This document shows, one piece after another, positions 48,428 through 61,400 of a DNA stretch of 64,000 bases (the first letter of the stretch is position 1; each line of letters begins with the position of its first letter). The translations under genes and the position numbers were made by a program. Source of the DNA: Porphyra umbilicalis (taxonomy: Eukaryota > Rhodophyta > Bangiophyceae > Bangiales > Bangiaceae); assembly GCA_002049455.2 (NCBI GenBank), contig KV919002.1, positions 1-64,000 on the forward strand, in the 5' to 3' direction. The notes beneath the pieces are model-generated. The model searched no databases. It had not been told where the DNA came from and saw nothing but the letters and a program-made list of their open reading frames with translations.

Positions 48428-50416
48428 TGGTACGTTCTAATGGAGCGTCTTGTTACAATGATGTTATACCCTGTAACTCAGGGCTGCGGCGTGTCTCGAC
48501 GTCGACCACGTCATACGATGAAAGAGTCACCTGGAGCCGTTGACCTCACGCTTTCTCGGTTCCACTTGTACGAACTGGACCTTTGCTCGTGTTGGTGGTT
48601 CGCGTACCAAAGCCACGCGCCCCCGAAGTGGATGGTGTGCTGACGGGACACTGTTTGGGAATACTTTGTGCAGTGGAAAGACGACTCCCGGCCACCATAC
48701 AGGTGTGACCTCGAGATACAGCCTTCGACCAGATCACCCGCGGCCGATATCGGCGCGGCACACTCAACGTGTGGTCCTGGCGCGGCCCATTCTGCCGCAT
48801 CCCGGGTGCGGTGATATCCGCATCCGGTGCGTACAACCATGCAATGTTGGACCAACGGCAGGTCCCAAAACGAGCCTGGACCTGGTTCAAGTTGGGTGGA
48901 GATGCTGATACGCTGGTAGCCAAACGTGCAAGGTCTGGACGCTACCTTCGTGGACAGCGTGTGACTTTGCATCACCAGCGTTGCGTGCTGGCCGATGCAG
49001 CCTATCAGATGCTGATCTACGCGCTCTCCGCGTGCTCAGGGCAGCTCGAAGCGGAAAAATAGGGGACCGTAAACGATGCTGGCTACCACGTCACAATTTT
49101 TTTTCCCGGCTCTCCCTCGTGCGGGGAAAGTGCGCAAGGTGGGGCACTATTGATCGTGCTGGCCACTGTCCGCGTTCGACCTGCCCATAGATCGCACGGG
49201 GCGTGCCACAGACAAGAATATACCACCTGCACCCGGTCACTCCTGTATTGAAGTGACGGAGTGGCAATGGACCATCGCGTCCTGGTCACTGACCGGTGCG
49301 TTGCCAACGGACAGCGACAGAAAACGCTGGCGCTGTCGAGGTCGCGCTCTCCAGCACGGAGATCGAGTGGAGACCTCGAACGCCAACGAGTCGTGAAGCA
49401 GATAGCCTCATTACGAGGCTATCTGCCCATGATGGGTCTGCCGCGAGGATGGTCGTGTTGTCACCGCTGGCTACAGCTGGTGCGCCGTGTCCGGTTGTGT
49501 CGGCTAATCACGCTGCGTGTGCGATTTGACTGGACTACAGTGGTGACACGTACTATACGCGACAGTCAGCCATCAGTTCGTGGAAAAAGCGATCCCTGCA
49601 TTCTGTGGTTGTCTGTAGGGTATGACAATGCCAGAGAGTGGTGCCACTTTTAATCATAGAATCTGATAGATTGTGACCAAGAAAGGGTGACCGGGCCTCT
49701 TGAACGCCGCTTGAGGCGACCCGCCGTGCTGGAGGAATGGACACAGAGGTGTTTGGGCCAGCAGCGTGCTCGACTGCTGTGTCGCGGTCGAGGCCCATGA
49801 CCATGCTGGCGACGGGCAATACTTAGCCAGTCGAGCGCCGCCATGACCGCCAAACCAGACCCCATACGCATGCACCATCCGCTTTCTCGATGTCTCTACC
49901 CTCCCCCTGTCACGCGTCGCGTTCCACGCCGTGCCACCACCTGACATCCCCCGCCTCTGCCTGCAACCGCAGGCCGCTTGCTGCCGTCACAAGAGCCACG
50001 ACATAAGACGACGACGTCAGCGACGTTAAGACAGGTGCCCCATCTGTCCCAACAGAGTTTTCTGTCGCTCCTGACCCCCCAGCCCTTGAACGGCACCTGC
50101 TGGTCCCTTTGGCGCGCGTCATTCGCGTGACCGCTGAATGAATCCATCTGGAACACTCTAGTGTTGCGCTCCCCGCTCCACACGACCGGGCTGTGTGTCA
50201 CCACGGCCGTAGCCGTGTGTTGAGCGGCAGGGGTTCTCCCCGGCCGCCGGCCCCGGGTGAGTCAAGACGGGGGTCCTGGGACCTCGGTCAGTCTCCGATC
50301 GTCGCCCACTTCTTGCCGTCGGCATCCCCGCCCTCCGGCCGGCCCCAGTGCTACCGCGCGTCGTTCGTAACCCAGACTGAAGGTGCCGGTGCCGGCCGTC
50401 GGGTCGGCTTTTCAGC
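48428..50416. other. Gene-free region between tRNA-Ser and the MAPK-like gene
   Basis: About 2 kb at roughly even base composition, unlike the GC-rich left part. Short open frames match nothing I know. One perfect 12-bp hairpin lies at 49398-49426. No further tRNA signature found on either strand. The kinase promoter should lie near 50200-50416. Confidence 0.45.
49398..49426. repeat. Perfect 12-bp hairpin
   Basis: GCAGATAGCCTC and GAGGCTATCTGC are exact complements around the 5-base loop ATTAC. No poly-U follows, so it is not an obvious terminator. It could be a transposon remnant or a small structured RNA. Confidence 0.6.
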
Positions 50417-52524
<2,108 letters not shown>

Positions 52525-53625
52525 ATTGCGGCCATGGATGTCTCGGCCGAGGCGACTGGGTTGTCTTGCGCGTTTTATGCAGCCATGCTGCCGTTCGTCC
52601 ATGCTCCCTCGACACGCGCTCGTGGCCCTGCTCCCTACTTGCACGTGCCCACACCCGCCGGTGCTGGGACCGCCCACGTCGACTATGTCGATGGAAGGTC
52701 GCATGCGGGAGTCGGAGGACACGCGGCGTGGCGGTGGGGCAGCTGGACGTTTGTGTTTTTCATGTTTTCCAGGTATTTGTCGCGGGACCAAGGTGCCGCA
52801 CAGGGGAATAGCTCCGTGTGTTGTTGCTTGTTCCCGTGCCAGTTTCGCGCCGCCGTGCCCTCACGGGTTGATGCGCGCCCTGGTACCCGTGCCCTTGCCT
52901 CTGGTGCGCTCGGAGCGCTGAATGACAGCTGGATGTGTCGACAGGCGGCGCGTCAGCTCCAGTTTACCCCAAACCCCACGTATGGGGCGAGCACAACGCG
53001 CCCGCCGCGCGCCTGCAATGGCCGCGGCGGTGTGCGCGTACTCCATGCCCATCCCCATGGCCAGAGAGAGGCGCGGCAGCAGGCGCCAACGACCGCCACC
53101 GCCAAACCGCCCTCCGCCGCTACAGCCACCACCGGCGCCGCACCCGCTGCCCCCTGCATGCGGCCGCCAGTGGCCGCCCATCACCCGGCGGGGGCCCACA
53201 ATGCGCGCGGTCCGTCCCCCCCCCAGCCCCCCGCTACAGCCGGCCCCACGTCTGGACCGCACGCCGCCCCGCCGTACGCCGGCGGCCGCCGTGCCGACGT
53301 CCACCCCGTGGACGCCCGCCGCCCGTCCCGCCTCGACCGCCGTCCGCTACCGCCGTTGGCGCCACCCCGGCGCCCTGCCCTCCCACACACCCCACCCGTC
53401 GCCGCGCGTCGCCGCCTGCACGGCCGCGCAGTGGCCGGGCGGGGGGGCCCGACCAAACAGGGCGCTCGCCGCCCCCGCGGCCGTGCGGGAAACACAGCCG
53501 TCGGCACCGCCGCGCGCCGCCGCGCGCCGCCGCGCGCCGCCGTCCGCCACCGCGCGCAACCGCCTCGTGGGGGGGGCCGTGTCGAGGGAGCCACCGCGGG
53601 GCCGCAACGCGGCCTGGTTGCCGCC

Positions 53626-53660
<35 letters not shown>

Positions 53661-54006
53661 GCGCGCCCGGCGCGCGCCGCCCGTTGCCCGTCCCGCCGTG
53701 GGCGCCGATGGCGGCGGCCAGGCCGAGGGCCGATCACTATGGGCCGTCGGCGCCCCCCGCGCACGACGCGGCCGCGTCGGTCGCGACGCTGCCGTCGGCT
53801 GACAGCTGCTCCCATCGGTGCCGCCGCCGGTGGGCCCTCCGGCGGCACACAGGTCCGTGGGGCGGTGGCGACGGTGGCAGTGGCGGCGTCTGCGGCAGCG
53901 GCGGCGCCGCAAAGGAGGTCGCTGACCGCGCCGGCCGCGTCGCATCGACCGCCCCAAGGTGCCATGGCACCACACGCCCAAAATTTAGTTAAGGGCGGAC
54001 TTCTGG
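52525..54006. other. Region with weak minus-strand coding potential
   Basis: The part 52525-52930 is 3' flank of the kinase gene. From 52950 to 53965 the DNA is very GC-rich. A minus-strand ATG near 53965 gives MAPWGGRCDAAGAVSDLLCG followed by an Ala-rich stretch, and later patches such as LSLAMGMGMEYAHTAAAIAG (about 53100-53020) look somewhat protein-like in other frames. A hypothetical gene with homopolymer frame breaks is possible, but nothing is recognisable and I would not call it a gene. Confidence 0.25.
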
Positions 54007-55262
54007 GTCGTGACCAGGGATGGAAAAAACCGCGATTTTTTACATCTCGGATCGATTAATCTATATATTAATCTATTAAATCTCGATTTTTCAATTAATC
54101 AATGGTTTTATTGCTGTCTGAGACTTCGACTGCGGGCTGTGTCTGACCATCCAAGTCGCCGCCGCGTCGCTGGTCCGAGGGTGCTCGCTTGCCTCGGTCG
54201 GTGGTGGAATTTTTACACTTCACACTGAGTGGCGCGTCGGTCATCCTGAGGTAGAAGAGAGAAGAGCGGGGAGGCCGAGGTGGTCGCCGTTGTCCGTCCA
54301 GTGCGAGGTGAGGGTGAGGAGCCGCCACTGTAGCCGAGGCCGACCCCGCTGCCGCTCTCCACCGTTGTGACCACCCCGCCTCCGCACCGCCAGCCACCAA
54401 GACGCGTGTCGCACCACAGGCAGCGGCCGAGACCCGAGGCGACAGCCTTCTAGCATTAAGTTAAAAAACACATAAAAAACGGGAGAAAGGCAACTGATTG
54501 ATCTATAGATTAAATATGTATTAAACCGATTTCATTTATTGAATGCATGCATTTTATTGGTGCCAACCCTAGTCGTGACACGTTCTGACACGTGCTCTCA
54601 AAAGAGCAGCCACGCCAAAAGCACCGTTCCTCGTCGAACGTGAGAGGTGCCACAACACCTCCCCACATCAGCTTGAGCGGCACTTGGCATGTGCGTGCCC
54701 AGTCGAAATCGCGCCTCCCCTGTATGGCAAAAAAGCAACAAACCAGCAGACACTTCTTTCACACCCGTCAAACCTACAAGATAGAGGGGCTCACGAAGAG
54801 CAATCCCACCTACTTCTCTACTCTTTTCTTTTTCGCTTGTTTTCTCGCCACAGCCACCGGCGTTTTCCCGGGTTCGCACACGGGTGCTTGTGCGGCCAGA
54901 CGGAGCTCTACGAGCACTCACATGCGTATTCCTACGCAGTGCTTTTGATGAGCACTGACGAACGAGGGGGGAGCGGTGTGGCAACGGACGAGAACGGCTA
55001 CCGAGGTGATTCCGACATGCGGCAAAAAGTGTGGCCTGAATGCGGATCGGGCACACAGCCAACAGGTCGAGTTCTATCGAAGGGCCTCCACTTCGACCAA
55101 CAATCCCATGGTCGACTGAGACACGTCCCCGAGCTCCCAGTAAGTGTGCAAACTACAGGAGACACGTCTGCGAGCCCTCACTTTTGACAGCCTGACCAAT
55201 CAGAGCCCGAGAAAGCCAGACGTCCGGAAATGGGGCTCCTTAACTAAACTTTAGGTGTGGCC
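53975..55262. mobile_element. Possible older element with TTTAGTTAAGG inverted ends, split by the hAT insertion
   Basis: TTTAGTTAAGG at about 53986-53996 recurs in inverted orientation (CCTTAACTAAA) at about 55240-55250. Flanking CCACAC and inner CCAGA-GTCCG sequences are also similar on both sides, over about 35 bases with gaps. The hAT-like element sits just inside the left end. This looks like an older transposon that received a younger one. No clear target duplication was found. Confidence 0.4.
54007..54579. mobile_element. hAT-like non-autonomous DNA transposon with 8-bp target duplication
   Basis: The element occupies 54015-54571 (557 bases) between two direct copies of GTCGTGAC (54007-54014 and 54572-54579). 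Its ends are inverted: CAGGGATGG on the left and, read inward on the other strand, TAGGGTTGG on the right. An 8-bp target duplication and AGGG-type ends are hallmarks of hAT transposons. Both subterminal regions are AT-rich and share TTAATCTAT-like words. No transposase frame is present, so it would depend on another copy. Confidence 0.8.
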
Positions 55263-56084
55263 AGCGCCGCTGCTGCGGCAGACACGCTCAGCTCGTGGGG
55301 GAAGCGGTGGCGATGGGCCGGGGCTGGCAGTGAAAAGAAGCGGGAGGCCGGTCCTGTCGCGAGCAGGGGTCGCTTCACACGACTACTGAACGGGCCGCTG
55401 CGACACTCCTTTCAGAAGCACTGCGTATCATCGATTGCGTTGGAACCATGTGAAAAGCTAAAAGCTGGGCCGAACCCTCAAAGTGGTTGTATCCATCCAC
55501 GGCACTTTCAGCACCATCCAGTCGCAACCATGTCTACTCGTACCGTTTTCGTCCCAACTGCCTGCATCTCCCCCCGGTTTGCACCCCCCCCCTCCCGACG
55601 TGACCCACGTCTATAGTACCGCGCCACAGGCTACGGCCAGTGAGGAAAAGGGTGAGACCTATTGCTGTCTTCCCGAGTTTGGCCGATGTGGTCAAAGTCA
55701 AGACAGGGTCTAGCTAGGTTAACGGCCCATTGGTCGAACGTCTGCATCCGGCTAAATGGTTGGCGCCCCGCGGGCGTATTTCCGTCTCACGCGGGCGCAT
55801 TTCCGTCTCACGCGGGCGCATTTCCGTCCCCCGCTACGAACGGGTCGCTACGCCTGGTACGCCCCGCTACAGTCTTTCTCCAATGCTGGGCACCCTTTGT
55901 GGCACGAAGGTAGCCTCCGTTCTTCGTGCAGAAGACAGCTCAATCGGCCCTCACGGCACCGCAACGCTGTCCTGTTACTAGGCATCGTGCCCAAGAGAGG
56001 ATGTCACAGCAGTGGAGAAAGAATGTACTGCCAGGTCTACGACTCGCTACGGCCGGATCGCTACGCCCGCTACGCCCCGCTACG
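54580..56084. other. Gene-free region with short repeats
   Basis: No recognisable gene. It contains the right end of the possible older element, a 21-base triple tandem repeat (55769-55831), and two related stretches rich in CGCTACGCC words (about 55838-55872 and 56051-56085). Confidence 0.45.
55769..55831. repeat. 21-bp tandem repeat, three copies
   Basis: Three head-to-tail copies of CGCGGGCGCATTTCCGTCTC plus A (55769-55789, 55790-55810, 55811-55831) with one to three differences. All three stay in one reading frame, but no gene is evident around them. Confidence 0.8.
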
Positions 56085-56813
56085 TACAGTCATTATTCGG
56101 TTGAATCCGTCCCGGCTATATCCTCAGTGTATAAAACCGGGCCGAAGAATGCACCACAGGCGCCGAGAGAACGGGGAATGTGGACTGCAAACACATTTAT
56201 GGTCGACCTTGTGAACTTATTCTCAGGCAGGATCAATTTACACAAGTCCGAGCTCATCCTGCAGGAATGGAACACAATGTTGCCCGCGCAGATTGCCCGC
56301 CGGTCTGCCTGAAGGCGAACTGCCTGCCCAACAGGGCCAACACTGAGCTCAGACGCCAGCCTGATGACGTTCAGCCTGTTGCAGACAACAAAAAGTTGGA
56401 CGTGTCTTCTCTAGAAGCCATGATGGCCAACACGACGCGGCAGCGCGAGTTCGAGAGCGTAAGCGGTCAAGACCATGCGCAGGTGATGCGTCGCTGGGTG
56501 GTGGCTGAGACTGATTTGGAGGCCGTCGATGTGACGGTTGACGTGGTTTGGGCTGGGGCGGACGATGAACAGTGATGCGGCATGGCGGGTTGGTACGAGG
56601 CACACTCTTGCGTAATTAGGTTCTGCGAAGGTAAGTAAAACTGGATTTCATCTCGTCCGAGTTCTCCGTAAATGCTGTCTTTCGTACTTCTCTTTCTTCC
56701 CAGTAGTATTGAAATCACCTCACGGCAGCCGATCGCAGGTCGAGCCAAAGGAATCTGAGTACTAGCAGCAGCTGTAAACAAATGGCGATGGATATAGCCG
56801 AATAATGACTGTA
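56085..56813. mobile_element. Tc1/mariner-like MITE, copy 1
   Basis: The element spans 56087-56811 (725 bases) between TA dinucleotides. Its left end is CAGTCATTATTCGGTT, and the right end is the inverse, AGCCGAATAATGACTG, with one difference. A TA target duplication and CAGT-type ends fit the Tc1/mariner superfamily. The first 130 and last 180 bases resemble copy 2, including ACGGGGAATGTGG and TAGTATTGAAATCA. The middle contains a 131-codon open frame (56180-56575) with no recognised domain and no DDE motif that I can see. Confidence 0.85.
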
Positions 56814-57842
56814 ACCATATCTCCGCCACGTGTGCGGACACGTTTTTTACAGTTGATCACCCCTCTTGACATCGACGGCATCGGCCAAAATTGGGAAGAC
56901 AGCAATATGTGCGGAGACAGGGTGAAAGCAACAGCACGGTGCAACCAACCTGGTGCTATCCGGCACTCACGCTTTTCCTGTCTTGCGGGCACAGCGAGTC
57001 GCGCCTGGGAGTAGCTACACGCAATTCAGATTTTTCCAGGAACCGGACAGTGCCTACGTGACCGGTCTGCAGACTCATGTCCACAGCACCAAAGCGAACC
57101 GTGCTGGGCTTTCCACATCGATTCGCTGACCATTCCCTGGGGTCCCTCGACAGTCTCAGGAGTCGCCGATTACAAAACAATCCCGAGATGGACATGGCCG
57201 GGCCTTTGACGCACATCAGAGCCGCCATTGACACCCGAAATTGACGCTGCGCCCTTAGAGTGTCAGCCGGACACAAGAACTTCGCTTGTGTCCATCGTCC
57301 ACCACCGCGTCTGCTCTCGCGGCGCGTGGCGGTCCATGAAACAACTGCACAGTGTCGTGGCACACGAAAGAGTAGCAAGAGATGTGAGGATGCTGTGCTG
57401 TTCGAAGCCAGCTGGAGTGGTTGCAGACCGTCGAAGCTGATGATGCTCAGCGGGTGGGTGGTCCAGAAGTCCGCGTCCACCAACCTCCCCCGCGCCCGTG
57501 CGCACAGAATAGCTCGCAGCCTCTGATCCAGCCATCCGTGAGGACCAACGAGACTGCTGCAGAACTCAGCTACATGACAAAATGCCATAGAACTTCATGC
57601 CGACAAGCTGCGCGGATTGGTCCGCTGAGGGTGGCGTGCAACTCTACTTTCGGCCTCCGCGGCTGGGCGAGGTTGTGGGCGGCCAGAGCGATGTGGGGGT
57701 GCTTGAGACGGTACGCGGCACAAAGAGTGTGAGTCGCGGCCTGTCCAGTGCCCCCGCGCTCAACACGTACTATCCCGAAAAGTCGACTTCTAACCAGCGT
57801 CCTCTGGAGGGACTTCGGAACATGTTCAATTATTGAATGGCA
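56814..57842. other. Spacer between the two MITE copies
   Basis: One kilobase without recognisable gene, repeat or RNA. Short open frames on both strands show no family similarity. Confidence 0.45.
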
Positions 57843-58437
57843 TACAGTTATTATTCGGTTCGATCCGTCCCGGTTATATTCACAGTGGATATAACCGGTC
57901 CGAAGAACGCACCACAGGCGTTGAGAGAACGGGGAATGTGGAATGCAAGCGCATGAATTATCGGCCTCTTAAGTTGTTCTACGACTAGATCAACTACCAC
58001 AAATCCAAGGATGACTACACGTACAACCCCCTGCCTTAGCGGTCGGATCACCTCCGATCGACCACCGGTGCGCGTCTTCTCACGCGCGGCCCGCCCCCTT
58101 CTTACCCACCTCCGCTTCTCTGCCTACCCCCAAAACCACGCCAACCGCACCTACCGCTCTGTTCACATCACCATGACACTCGCGAACGTTACGTTGACGA
58201 GTGATGCGGGCATGGGAGGATGATACGACTGAGGTTGACGTGTTCTCAGAATCTGCCCAGGCAAACAATTATTGCATTACATATCGCGCCCGGAAATCTA
58301 TCCTCAATATTTCTGTTGCTGCCACATAGTATTGAAATCAGTTCATTGCAGCCCCTGCGGAAGTCTCGGGACATGCGTACAACATTAGTCAGACACTGTA
58401 AACAAATGGCGCTGGAAATAACCGAATAATGACTGTA
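57843..58437. mobile_element. Tc1/mariner-like MITE, copy 2
   Basis: The element spans 57845-58435 (591 bases) between TA dinucleotides, with ends CAGTTATTATTCGGTT and AACCGAATAATGACTG. It is shorter than copy 1 and diverges in the centre, but shares the terminal regions at perhaps three quarters identity. It is in the same orientation as copy 1. No long open frame, so non-autonomous. Confidence 0.85.
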
Positions 58438-61400
58438 CCTCTAGCGTAGTCGGCGAGCACCAACGACTAGATGACGAAACGGTCAATAGTGATTAGACTG
58501 CGATTCCGCAGACGACGACAGTTGTTTGAGAGTGCGAGAGACGCAAGGATCGTAAATGCCGCATATCTCGGTGGCGCGAAGAAATGATGATCATGTTGTT
58601 TTGAAATCCAGAGGTTGACATTGCCAGTCACTGATAAGACAGACCTCCATGACCGTCCGGAAAGTCGTGCACATGCTGATTCTCTGTACCAGCGCCGTGA
58701 CGCACGATTTTCAAATTTCCTGGGAACGCCTCCAGGACAGGGTAAAATGGCGTGTACTCAAGGACGATTCCACCCACTAAAGCGCATGAGCGCGAACCAT
58801 ATTGGCTCCCACAGAACTGGGCAATGGAAAGAGCGTTGGCGCTGCACATGGGCGCATCCTGAAGCCTGCGCCATCGGCGTTGTCATGACACACTTTCAGG
58901 CGGCTACGACCATCGGCATGCGAGATTGACGCTTTTCCTTGGATCTCACCGCTGTACTGAACGCCTTCGTGTGGAATAAAGGACCCGCTGGTAACTCTCT
59001 AGGCTGGAACTCGACGTGGTCTGGCGACAAAATGCGTGTCATCTGTGCTGTGGGGATGTCTGGACGACATTTTTGGCCGTTGGTTGACATGAGCGGTGGT
59101 GGTGGGGGGCAGATGATGCTCGTAGCCGGCCGATAGAAAGTGCATTTCCACGGGATGCCAGATCTGATCAGTCCGTGTCTTACTTCAGAAAATTGTCAGA
59201 GCCAGTTCCGGATCAACAGAGACGAAAAGAACGGTGCGATTTTGGAGGAACAGAGAAGCATCGAGGTGTATCTGAGCTCCACAAGACCCCTTGAGCGCCT
59301 AACCTTTTTACTTTCAGAAACATTGCCACGGAGACCAGTTTTACTTCTTCTCATGGTCAACACAAGCATAGAACAGTGTGGAAAACACTTTGCTGGTACG
59401 CCTAAATGCATGAAATAGACCTTTACACCATATTCTTCTCTCCTCCATGCTAGGGGCTTCCTGGCGTAGCTCTTATGGATGGGCGTATAATTTTTTATGT
59501 AGGTTTTTTTGGCAAACTATGTGCACAATCACCTTCGCGCTTCTAGCGAAGCGATTGGATATGTTTTCTGGCAGTGACCGTACGAGTCAAGCGTACGTAC
59601 GCTTGAAAAGAACACTGACAGCGTAATTGCAGCATTGATGGACATGTGTATCTGAACTGTTAGCCGGTGGGTCAAACTCCACGCCTCAAATTCACTTTTA
59701 CACTAATAACCAGAGCTGGGTAGGTGAATTCCCGCTTTGTTGTGTCGCGCTTCTCAGACAGAGCCCAGTGGGATCCTTCGAGTCACACTCTCGCCAAAAC
59801 GCCACCGACACAGCAATTCAAAATGTAGTGGTTAAAACAAATCGCTGCAATGGAAACACCGCCTACTTCGGCGACATAGTAGCATCGGCAGCCCTGCCGT
59901 CATGCTTGATGCCAGCCATGCTTGTTCGGGTGACGCAGCGCTCTCTCTCATGGGGGGGTGCCACTGGCTGGCACCGGGTAGCCGGGTGCCTTAGGCGGCA
60001 GCCATAACGCCAGGGGTTCACGGCCGTACCCGGCGGCGCGGACGGCGGCGGCGGCGCGGCAGCGACGGTGGCGACGGGGCGGCGCCGAAGGGGGTAGGAT
60101 ACCGGCTGGGGCCTCACACCTTCAGCTGGCGCGGTGCCCGTCTGGCGGCGGGCCTCCGAGCTCTGCGCGTCTGTCCTCTCGCGCCTCCCACCCGTCCGGG
60201 CATCGCTCAATGCACCCACCCTGCAAGCTGAGACCGGTACCAGACCTGGTCCTTACTCTTGTTCGTTGGTTTGATGCCCTGTTGGGCTCCATATATTCGC
60301 TTGTTAGGCACGTAGTTTAGCCGATCCCGTGACGTAAACGCACTTTCGGCAAGCCGGTCGGTGCAGGACACCGCACAACACGAAGCCCCCCGGGCATTTC
60401 GGACTGGCGGCTCGTCTGTGAACATCCTATGCGCCGAACGTTACCTGATGCACTCCCTCCCACCCCCCCGCATCGTGTATTACGCTCGGAGTGATCGTGA
60501 ATACTTCGCGAGTGCGTATCTGGCGAAACTCGCTTGAAAAATGGCCGGTAGCGTACCAATCACAAAAAGAAATTGGCGCGAGGCGAGTTTGGAGCCGCAG
60601 CTCTCCACAAAGTGCGCAAGCGAGCTTCGCGGGAAATTTTCGCGCGAGGTACGCATGAGCTAATTAAGCTTGGAAAACCTTACTCCACACTGCCTGGCAC
60701 GCAGAGTAGTATAGAAACGATATTTGGAGTGAAGTGCTCGGCGCACCTGTGCGCACTCCTACACTCTCGCAGTACTTTGCTGATCTCCAAAAAAAGGCGG
60801 TTGCAGAGTGGTTGCAATCGTCATGAAGCGTACATGGATCAATGGAATCGCCGGATTTCTGAAAGAATTCCTACAGACCAGGCGGTCATGGCCGTACGGC
60901 GTCGAAACCCACTTCAGCATGAGAGAAAATCTTAGGAAGTTTCAATATCTCCCGCGAAATGCTTTGATTGTGCCCAAATCGCCCTTCCGACGGGTCGGGC
61001 GTGGGGTTGCTAAACGCTCCCCAATGTTTGGGGCGCGGTGTCATACAGCTCTGATAAGCGCCCAAACGCGCCTCAAACGCACAGAAAAGCGCCCCACATC
61101 GCCTTAACCGCCCGCATAAATTCAGTACATAGCACCCACTAAAGTAACAGAACAACGGAAGTGGTGCCCGTGGCTGGTCTCACAAGTCTCATGATAAAGA
61201 GACTTGCGTCCTAAACTCTGTTCCACGAGGGATGGAGTGCACCACGTCTGAAAACGAACGACCTTATTTTCATTCCCGGCGACAGGTGCTTGCCGCGAAC
61301 GAGACCATCACGCTCACGCCGTCCTCAGCAGTCTCTTTTGATCAGCATTGCGGCGGTCGGGGATCGCTCACTCATCCGTCCGATGGAGTACGCGTACACC

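Noticed and set aside
57857-57870. GGTTCGATCC in MITE copy 2 as a tRNA B box
   Set aside because: Copy 1 has CGGTTGAATCCG at the same place and no A box or stems are present; chance match within the terminal repeat region.
59863-60219. 118-codon minus-strand frame over the GC-rich island at 60 kb
   Set aside because: Arg/Pro/Ala-rich, no start context or domain; the frame is explained by local GC richness.
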